Shown piece by piece: positions 1-8,185 of a stretch of 64,000 nucleotides of DNA. This DNA comes from Lutispora sp003527145 (GTDB lineage Bacteria; Bacillota; Clostridia; Lutisporales; Lutisporaceae). Below the pieces are notes generated by a model. That model made no database searches, had not been told where the DNA came from, and worked only from the letters and a program-made list of their open reading frames with translations. The stretch covers positions 1 to 64,000 of the forward strand of contig JASBZB010000006.1 of the NCBI GenBank assembly GCA_029983695.1, written 5' to 3'. The position numbers were made by a program, and so were the translations under genes. Within the stretch, counting starts at the first letter, position 1; each line of letters starts with the position of its first letter.

Positions 1-154
1 ATCTGCCATAGTATATTCGGGAAACTCTTCCGATGTTGAATACGTCATAATAGATGGACGCCTTATCATGGAGAAAGGCGAGATAATAACCATGGATGAA
101 GAGCGAATTTTATATGAAGTCCAGAGGATAGCGGAAAGGATGTCATCCATGTAA
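1..154 (+). CDS. C-terminal end of an amidohydrolase (SAH/MTA deaminase type), partial
   Basis: Reading from base 2, the last 50 codons of a gene enter from the left edge and stop at TAA 152-154. The visible residues include GNSSDVEYVIIDGRLIMEKG and then TMDEERILYEVQ. This is the usual tail of the amidohydrolase family that includes 5-methylthioadenosine/S-adenosylhomocysteine deaminase (MtaD), where the last beta strands of the composite domain carry a VxxVIVNGKxxMxxxxxxTxDE pattern. The catalytic barrel lies outside the window, so the substrate cannot be judged. It ends 13 bases before the next gene and may share its transcript. Confidence 0.7.
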   Translation, partial: SAIVYSGNSSDVEYVIIDGRLIMEKGEIITMDEERILYEVQRIAERMSSM

Positions 155-167
155 AGGGGGAATCCGG

Positions 168-1880
168 TTGAAAAAATTTACAGCTGTTTCTTTATCTATG
201 ATAATAATAGCAGGCGCAGCAATATTCTATATCACATCTATATGGACACAGGTCCCATATGAGGCGGACAAAAACCATCTCATAATAGGGGGAGACATTA
301 TCACAGATGTTGAGGAACCTTTGCTGGAGGATGGCAATATACTTCTTTCCTTCAATGCAATAAAAAAGTATCTGGATCCTAACGCGTATTGGGATGAAAA
401 GCTGGGGAAGGTGGTTTTTACTACCAAGGACAAGCTTATCACCATGAAGACGGACAAGCTGAGTGCCATGGTAAATCAGAAACCGGTAGATTTGAATATC
501 CCGGCCAGAGATGTTGATAAAATTCCCTATATACCTATAGAATTTTTGCAGGAGATGCTGGATATTACCGCCACCTTAGCTTCGGGGAGAATTGCGGTAA
601 TAGATTACAATAAGGAGCCTATAATAACGGGGAAATTGCTGGAGCAAAGAGGTGTAAAAAGAGACAGCAGCATATTTTCACCCTTTGTGGTAAAGAACCT
701 TGATGCCGGAGAAAAAGTGAGAGTATTTGATCGGACCGGGAAGTGGTGCAAGGTCAGAACCAAAGATGGTGTGATGGGATATATAGAAGACAAATATCTT
801 GAAATCGGCGAAGAAGCCAGACCTGAGCCTCTGCCTGAGGAGCCTGTCATAGAACCCTTTAGGCCGGAAAAAGGGAAGATAAACATGGTATGGGAGCATG
901 TAGTTAATAAGAATCCGGACATAAGCAAGCTAAAAAAGATGGAAGGCCTGGATATAGTATCTCCTACATGGTTTGCCGTAACGGACGCAGAGGGTAATAT
1001 AGCCAACAAAGGCGATATGGAATATGTGGAGTGGGCTCATCTGAACGGTTATCAGGTTTGGGGGCTGGCCACAAATGGTTTCAATCCTGATAATACCCAT
1101 ATATTTTTAAACAATACGGATACCAGGGAAAAGATCATAAACCAGCTTCTTATTTATGCAAATCTGTATAAACTGGATGGAATCAATATAGACTTTGAAA
1201 ACATATATGTAAAGGATAAGGACATGTTCACCCAATTCATGAGAGAACTGTATCCCTTGTGCAGAGAGCAGGGGCTCACATTATCCGTAGACGTTACCAT
1301 GATATCGGGCAGTGCAAATTGGTCCCAATCCTTCAATAGAAAAGCTCTGTCCGAAGCCGTAGATTATATGGCGGTCATGGCCTATGACCAGCACTGGGCA
1401 TCAAGCCCCAAGGCCGGCTCCGTAGCCCAATACAAATGGGTGGAATATGGGCTGAAGAGGATACTGGAAGAAGTTCCTGCAGAGAAGCTCATACTGGGGA
1501 TGCCGTTCTATACAAGGCTTTGGCAGGAACAAAAAGTGGATGGAAGCATAAAGGTGAGTTCAAAGGCCTTATCCATGAGCGGTATACAAAAAATATTAAA
1601 GGAGAAAACCCCTGAGGTCAAATGGGATGCAGAGAGCGGCCAGTATTATGCTCAATATAAAGAAAATGATATGACCTATAAGGTTTGGATAGAAGATGCC
1701 AGGTCTATAAACCTGAAATCTTCTCTTGTACACAAATATGGCCTGGCCGGAGCCGCCGCGTGGAGGAGAGGCTTTGAGACTGAAAACATCTGGGCTGTGA
1801 TCGCTGATAATCTCAAGGATAAGGAAGATTATCAGCAGTGGGCACAGGCGAATAATTTTGATCTATTATCATTGGAATAA
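168..1880 (+). CDS. Glycoside hydrolase family 18 protein with N-terminal anchor and SH3 domain
   Basis: The 570-residue product starts at TTG 168 behind an AAAGGGGG ribosome site. Domains in order: a membrane anchor or uncleaved signal (about 7-27), a region like the copper-amine-oxidase N-terminal fold often found as a wall-spacer (about 40-150), a bacterial SH3 domain (about 160-215), then a GH18 barrel (about 240-555). The barrel shows DGINIDFEN at 337-345, a form of the DGxDxDxE signature with Glu344 as the expected acid. Family members of this layout (SleL/YaaH/YdhD relatives) cleave N-acetylglucosamine links in peptidoglycan, often in spore cortex. A spore or cell-wall role is inferred from the family. 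The whole protein is predicted to face outward. Confidence 0.85.
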   Translation: MKKFTAVSLSMIIIAGAAIFYITSIWTQVPYEADKNHLIIGGDIITDVEEPLLEDGNILLSFNAIKKYLDPNAYWDEKLGKVVFTTKDKLITMKTDKLSAMVNQKPVDLNIPARDVDKIPYIPIEFLQEMLDITATLASGRIAVIDYNKEPIITGKLLEQRGVKRDSSIFSPFVVKNLDAGEKVRVFDRTGKWCKVRTKDGVMGYIEDKYLEIGEEARPEPLPEEPVIEPFRPEKGKINMVWEHVVNKNPDISKLKKMEGLDIVSPTWFAVTDAEGNIANKGDMEYVEWAHLNGYQVWGLATNGFNPDNTHIFLNNTDTREKIINQLLIYANLYKLDGINIDFENIYVKDKDMFTQFMRELYPLCREQGLTLSVDVTMISGSANWSQSFNRKALSEAVDYMAVMAYDQHWASSPKAGSVAQYKWVEYGLKRILEEVPAEKLILGMPFYTRLWQEQKVDGSIKVSSKALSMSGIQKILKEKTPEVKWDAESGQYYAQYKENDMTYKVWIEDARSINLKSSLVHKYGLAGAAAWRRGFETENIWAVIADNLKDKEDYQQWAQANNFDLLSLE

Positions 1881-1885
1881 GCATA

Positions 1886-1943
1886 AGCATCCATGTATAG
1901 CCACGTATAGTATATAAGCATACTTAGTCTATACATGGATGCT
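1886..1943 (+). terminator. Long hairpin after the GH18 gene
   Basis: Two perfect 15-base arms (AGCATCCATGTATAG at 1886-1900 and its reverse complement at 1929-1943) enclose a 28-base loop and are followed by ATTTTAC. The position directly after the stop codon suggests a transcription end, although the T run is short and the loop long. Confidence 0.5.
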
Positions 1944-1984
1944 ATTTTACTGTAGCGTAATATATAAAAGTTTCAAGTTATTAG

Positions 1985-2075
1985 TTAAAATAGATAACCG
2001 TGCTAATCCGTGGAAAAATCAGTGTTAATCCGTGTTCTCCGCATCCCCTTCCGTGTCTTTCCGTTCCCCTCCTTA
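1985..2075. repeat. Dispersed 'AATCCGTG' repeat, copy 1
   Basis: This non-coding stretch is built from reiterated words: GCTAATCCGTGG, GTGTTAATCCGTGTTCTCCG, then CCGTGTCTTTCCGTTCCCC. The same words, on one strand or the other, recur near 14.0, 40.4 and 47.5 kb. No gene or protein-coding potential is seen here. An extended -10 box (TGGTATAAT ending at 2110) follows and probably serves the next gene. Confidence 0.65.
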
Positions 2076-2159
2076 ATTGTATTCAGCGGTGACTGAAGCT
2101 GTGGTATAATACTTATAAAGACGCTGACATCATATGCAGATATAGAAAGGGGTCACTTA

Positions 2160-3365
2160 ATGGACATAATAAAATTGCTTTTAATTTTTGCTTGCATAGC
2201 CCTGGTAATGAAATTCAATAAACCTCTATACATGTCAATAGCTGCAGGTATAGCAGCGGCAATAGTATTATATGGTATAAATGCTATAGAAGCTTTGAGA
2301 CTCATGGCAATGGGCACATTCAGCAAAGATACTTTATATCTTGTTTTAGCATTTTACTCCATTACATTTTTGCAAAGAATGATGGAAAAAAGGGGACATA
2401 TAGTGCTGGCGGAGAAATCCTTGAACAATCTATTTAACAACAGAAGGATAAATGCAATGATTGCGCCGTTCATAATCGGCTTACTCCCTTCTGCCGGCGC
2501 TGTTTTAATCGCAGCTCCCATCGTTGATAATTCTGTAGGAGATTATTTAAACAAAGAAGAGAGAACATTTGTAACAAGCTATTACAGACATATTTCAGAA
2601 GCTTTTCTTCCTACATATTCCTCCATTCTGCTGGCATTGAACCTATCCGGAGTTGATATGACATCCTTTGTATCGGCAATGCTGCCCATGGTTGTTGTGC
2701 TATTTTTATTAGGTTATTGGCTTTATATCAGAAAGATTCCCAGGGACACCGGAATGCCGCCATCTGATGACAAAATAAAAGAAATCAAGAATATAATTGT
2801 CAGCCTTTGGGCGATAGCATTATCAATAATAATTATCCTGGTGTTTAAAATCACTGTGCATTTAGCAGTGATACCGGTTATTATTTTATCCTTCCTGTTG
2901 AATAAGTTCAGCTTTGAAGAAATAAAACCAATGTTCAAATCGGCTTTTGAAGCAAAGCTGATCATGAATACCATCATAATAATGATATTTAAAGAGGTAT
3001 TGGCCTTTACAGGACTTATAGAAAGATTGCCTGAACATCTTTCCATGCTGCCTGTCCCATCGATAGTTATTTTCGCATTGGTAGCTTTTTTAGGCGCTTT
3101 GGTTGCAGGATCCCAGGGAAGCATAGCCTTGGCAATACCCCTGGCCTATGTTGCCATACCCGATGGGGGGGTGGTATTGCTGGTGCTTATTATGTCCATG
3201 ATATATATATCTATGCAAATTTCACCCATGCATATATGTCTGTCTATTATCACAGAACATTATGGCACTCCGTTTATTGATCTGGTTAAAAAAACTATGC
3301 CCATAGTGATAGCATTTGTGATAATAAGCTCGGCATATAGTTATTTATTATATTTAATTCTTTAG
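2160..3365 (+). CDS. DUF401 family integral membrane protein
   Basis: The 401-residue protein is almost entirely hydrophobic, with about 10-11 predicted membrane helices, and starts at ATG 2160 behind AAAGGGG. The central segment with LLPSAGAVLIAAPIVD (about 108-123) and a later SQGSIALAIPLAYVA stretch (about 319-333) match the DUF401 family. That family resembles anion/citrate-type secondary transporters, but I know of no established substrate. It is preceded by an extended -10 promoter (TATAAT 2105-2110) and followed after 13 bases by a GIY-YIG gene. Transport is an inference from topology and conserved small-residue loops. Confidence 0.75.
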   Translation: MDIIKLLLIFACIALVMKFNKPLYMSIAAGIAAAIVLYGINAIEALRLMAMGTFSKDTLYLVLAFYSITFLQRMMEKRGHIVLAEKSLNNLFNNRRINAMIAPFIIGLLPSAGAVLIAAPIVDNSVGDYLNKEERTFVTSYYRHISEAFLPTYSSILLALNLSGVDMTSFVSAMLPMVVVLFLLGYWLYIRKIPRDTGMPPSDDKIKEIKNIIVSLWAIALSIIIILVFKITVHLAVIPVIILSFLLNKFSFEEIKPMFKSAFEAKLIMNTIIIMIFKEVLAFTGLIERLPEHLSMLPVPSIVIFALVAFLGALVAGSQGSIALAIPLAYVAIPDGGVVLLVLIMSMIYISMQISPMHICLSIITEHYGTPFIDLVKKTMPIVIAFVIISSAYSYLLYLIL

Positions 3366-3378
3366 AAAGAGTGATAAG

Positions 3379-3645
3379 ATGGCTTATACATATATGCTCA
3401 AGTGTTCCGACGGAACATTATACACGGGCTGGACAAAGGATTTGGATAACCGCCTGAAGGCTCACAACAGCGGTCAGGCATCAAAATATACAAGGGTGAG
3501 GCTGCCTGTTTCCATTGCATATTACGAGTACTTTGAATCAGACAACGATGCTATGAAGCGTGAAGCGGCGATAAAAAAACTGTCCCGCAAGAAAAAAGAG
3601 GAGCTGATCAAGCTAAGCATAAATTATAAGGAGGAAGATGCATGA
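3379..3645 (+). CDS. GIY-YIG domain protein (UPF0213/YhbQ-like)
   Basis: The 88-residue protein has the single-domain GIY-YIG nuclease fold. YTYMLKCSDGTLYTGWT (3-19) gives the two core strands with Tyr and the YTG variant of the YIG motif, RLKAHNSG supplies the conserved Arg, and KREAAIKKLSRKKKEELI is the basic tail typical of the YhbQ/YazA group. Length is normal for the group. Members are thought to act on nucleic acids, but their cellular job is poorly defined. Its stop overlaps the start of the next gene (ATGA), so the two are probably translated together. Confidence 0.85.
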   Translation: MAYTYMLKCSDGTLYTGWTKDLDNRLKAHNSGQASKYTRVRLPVSIAYYEYFESDNDAMKREAAIKKLSRKKKEELIKLSINYKEEDA

Positions 3646-4016
3646 TTAAAGACACAATGCTTGAAAAGAAAGTCTGGGCAGTGATAGGAGCTAATCAAAA
3701 CCCTGAAAAATTCGGCTGGAAGATATACAAAAGATTAAAGGATAAGGGTTATGAAGTATACCCTCTAAATCCTGCTTATGAAACGATTGACGGCGACATT
3801 TGCTATAAAAGCCTTTCTTCCATGCCCAGGGTTCCTGAGGTCATTAATATGGTGGTAGCCCCTGAAAGGGGAAAGCCGTATATAGAAGAAGCAGCAAAGC
3901 TGGGTGTAAAATACATTTGGTTTCAGCCGGGCACCTTTGACAAAGAAATATTTGTTCTTGTAAAAGAGCTTGGCATGGAAGCGCTGCAAGCCTGTGTTCT
4001 TGTAGCAACGAATTGA
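3642..4016 (+). CDS. CoA-binding domain protein (YccU-like)
   Basis: The 124-residue protein starts at ATG 3642, overlapping the preceding stop, with AAGGAGGAAG upstream. It is a single Rossmann-type CoA-binding domain: VWAVIGANQNPEKFGWKIYKRLKDKGYEVYPLNP (10-43), then an INMVV strand (about 67-71) and KYIWFQPGTFDKE. The pattern matches the small stand-alone YccU family related to the nucleotide-binding domain of succinyl-CoA synthetase. The binding role is known for the fold. The metabolic role is not known, and the neighbours give no strong hint. Confidence 0.85.
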   Translation: MIKDTMLEKKVWAVIGANQNPEKFGWKIYKRLKDKGYEVYPLNPAYETIDGDICYKSLSSMPRVPEVINMVVAPERGKPYIEEAAKLGVKYIWFQPGTFDKEIFVLVKELGMEALQACVLVATN

Positions 4017-4037
4017 TAAAAAAAAGGAGGATTTGAA

Positions 4038-4799
4038 ATGTCAGAAGCTCTTTATAAAAATCCGGATATATATGACATAGCCTATACAGAAAAAGTGGAT
4101 GAAATAGTTATGGAGCATTATAAGAATGTGTTTGCAGGTAAGGATATAGAGACGATTCATGACTGCAGCTTTGGAACAGGAAGCCTCTCAATTGTTTTGG
4201 CCAGAATGGGCTATAAGCTTTCCGGCTCCGATATAAGCGAGAGCATGCTTAAAAAGGCAGGAGAGAAGATAAAAGAAGAAGGATTGACCATCAAGCTGGT
4301 TCAGAGTGATTTCAGGGAATTAACGGCCAATATAAACGATACTTATGATTGTGTGATGAGCACAGGAAATTCACTGGCGCATGTGAATAATGCCGATGTC
4401 ATAAAGACCATATACGAGATGAGCAAGCTGGTCAATGAAAACGGGTATATCTATATAGACTCAAGAAATTGGGATAAAATAAGGGATACAAAGCAAAGAT
4501 TCTATTATTATCCGCCGTTTTTTAGAGACGGCGAACGCATTAATTTAGTTCAGGTATGGGATCACAATATTGATGGCACTATAACATTTAATTTCTTATA
4601 CTCCTTTGAAAAAGACAACAAAATTTTGAGGAATGAGGAGTTTGCGGAGACTTACCATCCCCTTAGCATAGAATTGATAGTAGAATCTTTAAACAAGCTG
4701 GGCTTTGGTAATTTTGAGATACACAACTTCGGCAATGCCAAAATACACAAACTTGAGGATATGCAATGGTATTCAATCATTGCACGGAAGCTGTCATAG
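4038..4799 (+). CDS. Class I SAM-dependent methyltransferase
   Basis: The 253-residue protein is preceded by AAAAAGGAGG. The SAM-binding site is visible: DCSFGTGSLSIVLARMGYKLSGSDISESMLKKA (about 43-75) gives motif I with the acidic D after beta-2, YDCVMSTGNSLAHV gives motif IV, and LVNENGYIYIDSRNW a post-III strand. The family is glycine N-methyltransferase-like, but the acceptor cannot be told from sequence. It sits alone between the CoA-binding gene and the isochorismatase-like gene, all in the same direction. Confidence 0.8.
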   Translation: MSEALYKNPDIYDIAYTEKVDEIVMEHYKNVFAGKDIETIHDCSFGTGSLSIVLARMGYKLSGSDISESMLKKAGEKIKEEGLTIKLVQSDFRELTANINDTYDCVMSTGNSLAHVNNADVIKTIYEMSKLVNENGYIYIDSRNWDKIRDTKQRFYYYPPFFRDGERINLVQVWDHNIDGTITFNFLYSFEKDNKILRNEEFAETYHPLSIELIVESLNKLGFGNFEIHNFGNAKIHKLEDMQWYSIIARKLS

Positions 4800-4862
4800 G
4801 CATATGATAGTTTTCTTAGCTTCCTTTGAGATTAGCATTATTATATTGTGAGGAGTGTAAAA

Positions 4863-5411
4863 GTGGATAAATATTATTTGAATAGGGAAGAAGCCGTTTT
4901 GGTCATCATTGACATTCAAGAAAGGCTGGTCCCGGCAATGGATCGGGGGGAGAGGGCCATAAGGAATACCAACGTACTGATTTCTATGGCTAAAGATATG
5001 GATATACCGATCATCGCAACTGAGCAGTATCCGAAGGGGTTGGGCAGCATCGTGCCTCAGATCGAGGAAAATCTGGAGGGGGCCAGGAAATTTGAAAAGA
5101 ACACCTTCTCAGGCTGCACAGAAGGGGTAATGGCTGATTTGCATGAATCAGGAAGAAAAAAAGTGATAATAACGGGCATGGAAACCCATGTGTGCGTGTT
5201 TCAAACAGTTAGAGAACTGCTCAAACAAGACTATCAGGTATTTGTAGCTGCTGATGCGGTATGTTCCAGGACCGAAGAGAATTATAACAACGGATTGTCT
5301 CTTATGAGAGAAATGGGAGCGGTGGTAAGCAATACAGAGACCATATTGTTTGATCTGCTGAAGGAATCAGGAACGCCTCAATTTAAAGCCTTATCCAAAC
5401 TGATAAAATAG
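4863..5411 (+). CDS. Isochorismatase-family cysteine hydrolase
   Basis: The favoured start is GTG 4863, seven bases after AGGAG (4851-4855). An upstream in-frame GTG at 4848 has no ribosome site. The 182-residue product shows the family's catalytic triad: Asp in VLVIIDIQERL, Lys in the ARKFEKNTFS segment, and Cys in GMETHVCVFQTVREL. It resembles YcaC/PncA-like hydrolases of unassigned substrate. Nicotinamidase activity cannot be claimed because the metal site of PncA is not evident. It lies 11 bases before the MGMT-like gene. Confidence 0.85.
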   Translation: MDKYYLNREEAVLVIIDIQERLVPAMDRGERAIRNTNVLISMAKDMDIPIIATEQYPKGLGSIVPQIEENLEGARKFEKNTFSGCTEGVMADLHESGRKKVIITGMETHVCVFQTVRELLKQDYQVFVAADAVCSRTEENYNNGLSLMREMGAVVSNTETILFDLLKESGTPQFKALSKLIK

Positions 5412-5422
5412 GGTGGCATAAT

Positions 5423-5740
5423 ATGAATGGCTTTTTTTCAAGGGTTTATGAAATAGTTGCTCAGATCCCCAAGGGAAAAGTGGCTACATACGGCCAGATA
5501 GCTTTATTACTGGGTGAGCCGAGAAGTGCAAGAATAGTAGGCTGGGCCATGAGGGTTGCACCGGAACATCTCAACCTGCCTTGCCACAGGGTAGTGAACA
5601 AGCTGGGTGAGATGTCGCCCGACTATGTATTCGGCTCCTCAAAAATTCAAAAGGCGATGTTGATTTCAGAAGGAATCACCTTTAAAGCCAATGGATGTAT
5701 AGATATGAAGAAGCATTTGTGGAATTTATTAAAGTTGTGA
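5423..5740 (+). CDS. MGMT-family DNA repair/alkyltransferase-like protein
   Basis: The 105-residue protein is just the C-terminal DNA-binding and active-site domain of O6-alkylguanine-DNA alkyltransferase. It contains GKVATYGQIALLLG (about 18-31) with the helix-turn-helix, and LPCHRVVNKLGEM with the alkyl-accepting Cys retained. That Cys distinguishes it from the Trp-bearing ATL proteins. The N-terminal domain of classical Ogt/AdaB is absent. It could repair alkylated bases or only flag them. The gene ends just before a new promoter. Confidence 0.85.
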   Translation: MNGFFSRVYEIVAQIPKGKVATYGQIALLLGEPRSARIVGWAMRVAPEHLNLPCHRVVNKLGEMSPDYVFGSSKIQKAMLISEGITFKANGCIDMKKHLWNLLKL

Positions 5741-5819
5741 TGCTGCTTATTAAATGTGGTATAATTTAGTGTGTGGGCCTGGTATTTTTAATCCGATATA
5801 ATGGGATGGGGGAATTGAG

Positions 5820-6752
5820 ATGAATAAGGAAGAAGTCAAGTCCAGCGTGCTGTTGCTGCTGACAGCGGCTATTTGGGGATTTGCTTTTGTTGCCCAGAGG
5901 GTAGGCACAATGCATGTGGGGGCTTTTACATTTACGGGACTGAGATTTGCATTGGGAAGCCTGTCCATCTTGCCCATGCTGCTTATTTCAGCGAAGAAGA
6001 CGGATGAGGAAAATGAAAGGGCAGAAGACAGGAAAGATGTCATTCGTGCCGGTATAATGGCAGGATGTGCTCTTTTTATAGGTGCATCGTTTCAGCAAAT
6101 AGGCTTGATTTATACAACAGCAGGCAAAGCCGGTTTCATAACAGGCCTTTATATTGTTTTTGTACCTGTATTCGGCATTTTCCTTAAGCAAAAGACTCAA
6201 GCAAGTACCTGGCTCGGTGTCTTTGTTGCAATCATAGGCTTGTATTTTTTAAGCGTTAATGAGGGCTTTTATATCGAATTAGGAGATTTGCTAGAAATAA
6301 TAGGAGCGGTTTTCTGGGCTATCCATATACTTATCATAGACCATTTTGCAAAGAAGGTTTCTGTTGTGAAATTATCCCTTGGGCAATTCATCACCTGTTC
6401 TGCTCTGAGCTTGACTGCCGCATTCATTTTTGAGAAAATCAGCCTGGAGGCATTGTCTCAGATCATAATACCCCTTCTTTATGGCGGTATCTTGTCGGCT
6501 GGGGTTGCCTATACTATTCAAGCCATAGCCCAAAAACATGCAAGACCTTCCCATGCGGCCGTGGCATTGAGCATGGAAGCAGTATTTGCAAGCATAGGCG
6601 GATTATTGATGCTCAATGAAAGGATGGCGTTGAGAGGCTATACAGGTTGTGCTCTTATGTTGACCGGGATGCTTTTATCCCAATATGAGAGCCTTGCCAA
6701 AGGCAAGAATGAAGCCCCAATAGAAATTGTGAATCAAGAAAAATCCAGTTAA
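5820..6752 (+). CDS. DMT-superfamily (EamA) transporter
   Basis: The 310-residue protein has about ten membrane helices in two EamA repeats (about 8-145 and 160-295). AAIWGFAFVAQRVG at the N-terminus and the repeat-2 stretch GVAYTIQAIAQKHARPSHAAVALSMEAVFA are typical of the drug/metabolite transporter family. An extended -10 element (TGGTATAAT ending at 5765) and GGGGGAATTGAG precede the ATG. Substrates of this family are usually amino acids or metabolites exported from the cell, but no particular one can be inferred. A second, more distant DMT gene lies at 22.8 kb. Confidence 0.85.
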   Translation: MNKEEVKSSVLLLLTAAIWGFAFVAQRVGTMHVGAFTFTGLRFALGSLSILPMLLISAKKTDEENERAEDRKDVIRAGIMAGCALFIGASFQQIGLIYTTAGKAGFITGLYIVFVPVFGIFLKQKTQASTWLGVFVAIIGLYFLSVNEGFYIELGDLLEIIGAVFWAIHILIIDHFAKKVSVVKLSLGQFITCSALSLTAAFIFEKISLEALSQIIIPLLYGGILSAGVAYTIQAIAQKHARPSHAAVALSMEAVFASIGGLLMLNERMALRGYTGCALMLTGMLLSQYESLAKGKNEAPIEIVNQEKSS

Positions 6753-6771
6753 TAGCAGGTGATTTAGATTT

Positions 6772-8082
6772 ATGAGGGGATACGGTTTAGTTTTAGGAGG
6801 CGGGGGAGCAAAGGGTTCCTACGAAATAGGGGTATGGAAAGCCCTTCGTGAGCTTGAGATACCTCTCATCGGTGTGGCCGGAACTTCTGTAGGCGCTTTG
6901 AACGGGGCTATGGTAGTGCAAGGGGATTACGACAAAGCCTTTGACTTGTGGACCACTATCTCCGTAGAAACTGTCATAAGCATGAACAAGGCTATATCGG
7001 AGCTTGACAGGGGGAAAAAGGCAGAGGAAATAAAAAAACTCATAGTAGCTGCTGTCAATTCAGGAGGATTGGATGTAACTCCTTTAAAAAAGCTGCTGGC
7101 GTCAACTATAGATGAAGATAAAATCAGAGAATCAGGCATGGACTTTGGTGTTGTGACTTTTTCGCTGACGGATCTGAAGCCCGTGAGCATATTTATAGAG
7201 GAAATACCTGAAGGGCGGCTGGTGGACTATTTGCTCGCCAGTGCTTCTTTCCCAGCCTTTAAGCCTATGGAGATAGACGGAAAGAAATATATTGACGGGG
7301 CTCTTTATGACAACATACCTGTATCTCTTATGCTGCAAAAGAAGATATACAATGTAATATCCGTTGATATATCAGGAATAGGAATTGTTAGAAAGATCAA
7401 GGATAAAAATTTGAAGCTCATTGAGATAAAAAATTCAGAGAATCTTGGCCCTGTACTGGAATTCAGCATAGAAAGCGCAAAAAGAAATATAGAAATAGGC
7501 TATTATGACGCTATGAAGGCGTTTGGCAGATATAAGGGGAAATACTATTATCTCACCGATACAAGCAGCAATATGGAACTGGATGAAAACGATATCAAGC
7601 TGGTTTACCAATGCTTAGGAATAGATTGGACTAAACGATTCAGCCCCCAAAATAGATTCATTATATATAAACTCATAAGAAATCTAAAGAATTATTGCAG
7701 AGATAAAAAGTTTAGAAATACTGACGGTGTAATTTCTGCAGCGGCTGAGATTACCGCAGAAGCTCTGGAGATTGAGAGGCTCAAGCCTTATTCATTGCAG
7801 AGCCTTATAGATGCTATCATAGACAAGTATAATTGCGAAAAGAAGGATATATCTTATGAAAACTTTTCAAAGCTTCTGGATGATGAAAGCTGGATTGCCG
7901 ATAAGGGGAGTCTTAATGAAAAACTGAAAAAAGCAGCTTTTCAAAGCAAACATGCAGCTTTATATAAGGCCGATATAAATGACATATCCGATAAAGCGAT
8001 ACTATATCGCCGCCTTTTGGCTATTGCATTTCCTAAAATTTGTATTGCAAATATTTGTATTGCTTTATTGATGAATAAATAA
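6772..8082 (+). CDS. Patatin-like phospholipase
   Basis: The 436-residue protein begins with GLVLGGGGAKGSYEIGVWKAL, which forms the oxyanion hole (GGGxxG). GTSVGALNG carries the nucleophile in GxSxG, and YIDGALYDNIPV carries the dyad Asp in DGA. Patatin proteins release fatty acids from lipids with this Ser-Asp dyad. The catalytic domain ends near residue 280. The last 150 residues are charged, helical and not recognised, making it longer than minimal bacterial patatins. No signal peptide is visible, so it is likely cytosolic. Confidence 0.88.
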   Translation: MRGYGLVLGGGGAKGSYEIGVWKALRELEIPLIGVAGTSVGALNGAMVVQGDYDKAFDLWTTISVETVISMNKAISELDRGKKAEEIKKLIVAAVNSGGLDVTPLKKLLASTIDEDKIRESGMDFGVVTFSLTDLKPVSIFIEEIPEGRLVDYLLASASFPAFKPMEIDGKKYIDGALYDNIPVSLMLQKKIYNVISVDISGIGIVRKIKDKNLKLIEIKNSENLGPVLEFSIESAKRNIEIGYYDAMKAFGRYKGKYYYLTDTSSNMELDENDIKLVYQCLGIDWTKRFSPQNRFIIYKLIRNLKNYCRDKKFRNTDGVISAAAEITAEALEIERLKPYSLQSLIDAIIDKYNCEKKDISYENFSKLLDDESWIADKGSLNEKLKKAAFQSKHAALYKADINDISDKAILYRRLLAIAFPKICIANICIALLMNK

Positions 8083-8113
8083 AAATTTATCTGACCATTG
8101 AGGAGGACTTACG

Positions 8114-8161
8114 ATGGAAGATGAAGAATACTTTTTATTCTGCTGTCAGCGAAGGCAGTAA
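8114..8161 (+). CDS. Possible 15-residue leader peptide ORF
   Basis: ATG 8114 follows a perfect GAGGAGG (8100-8106) at seven bases and opens MEDEEYFLFCCQRRQ, ending at TAA 8161. It stands 24 bases ahead of the Na/Pi symporter gene. The strong ribosome site suggests that ribosomes really load here, but no homology can be claimed, and the reading frame may simply be a decayed start of another gene. Confidence 0.3.
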   Translation: MEDEEYFLFCCQRRQ

Positions 8162-8185
8162 AAAAATTTCACTTTGGGGGCACGT

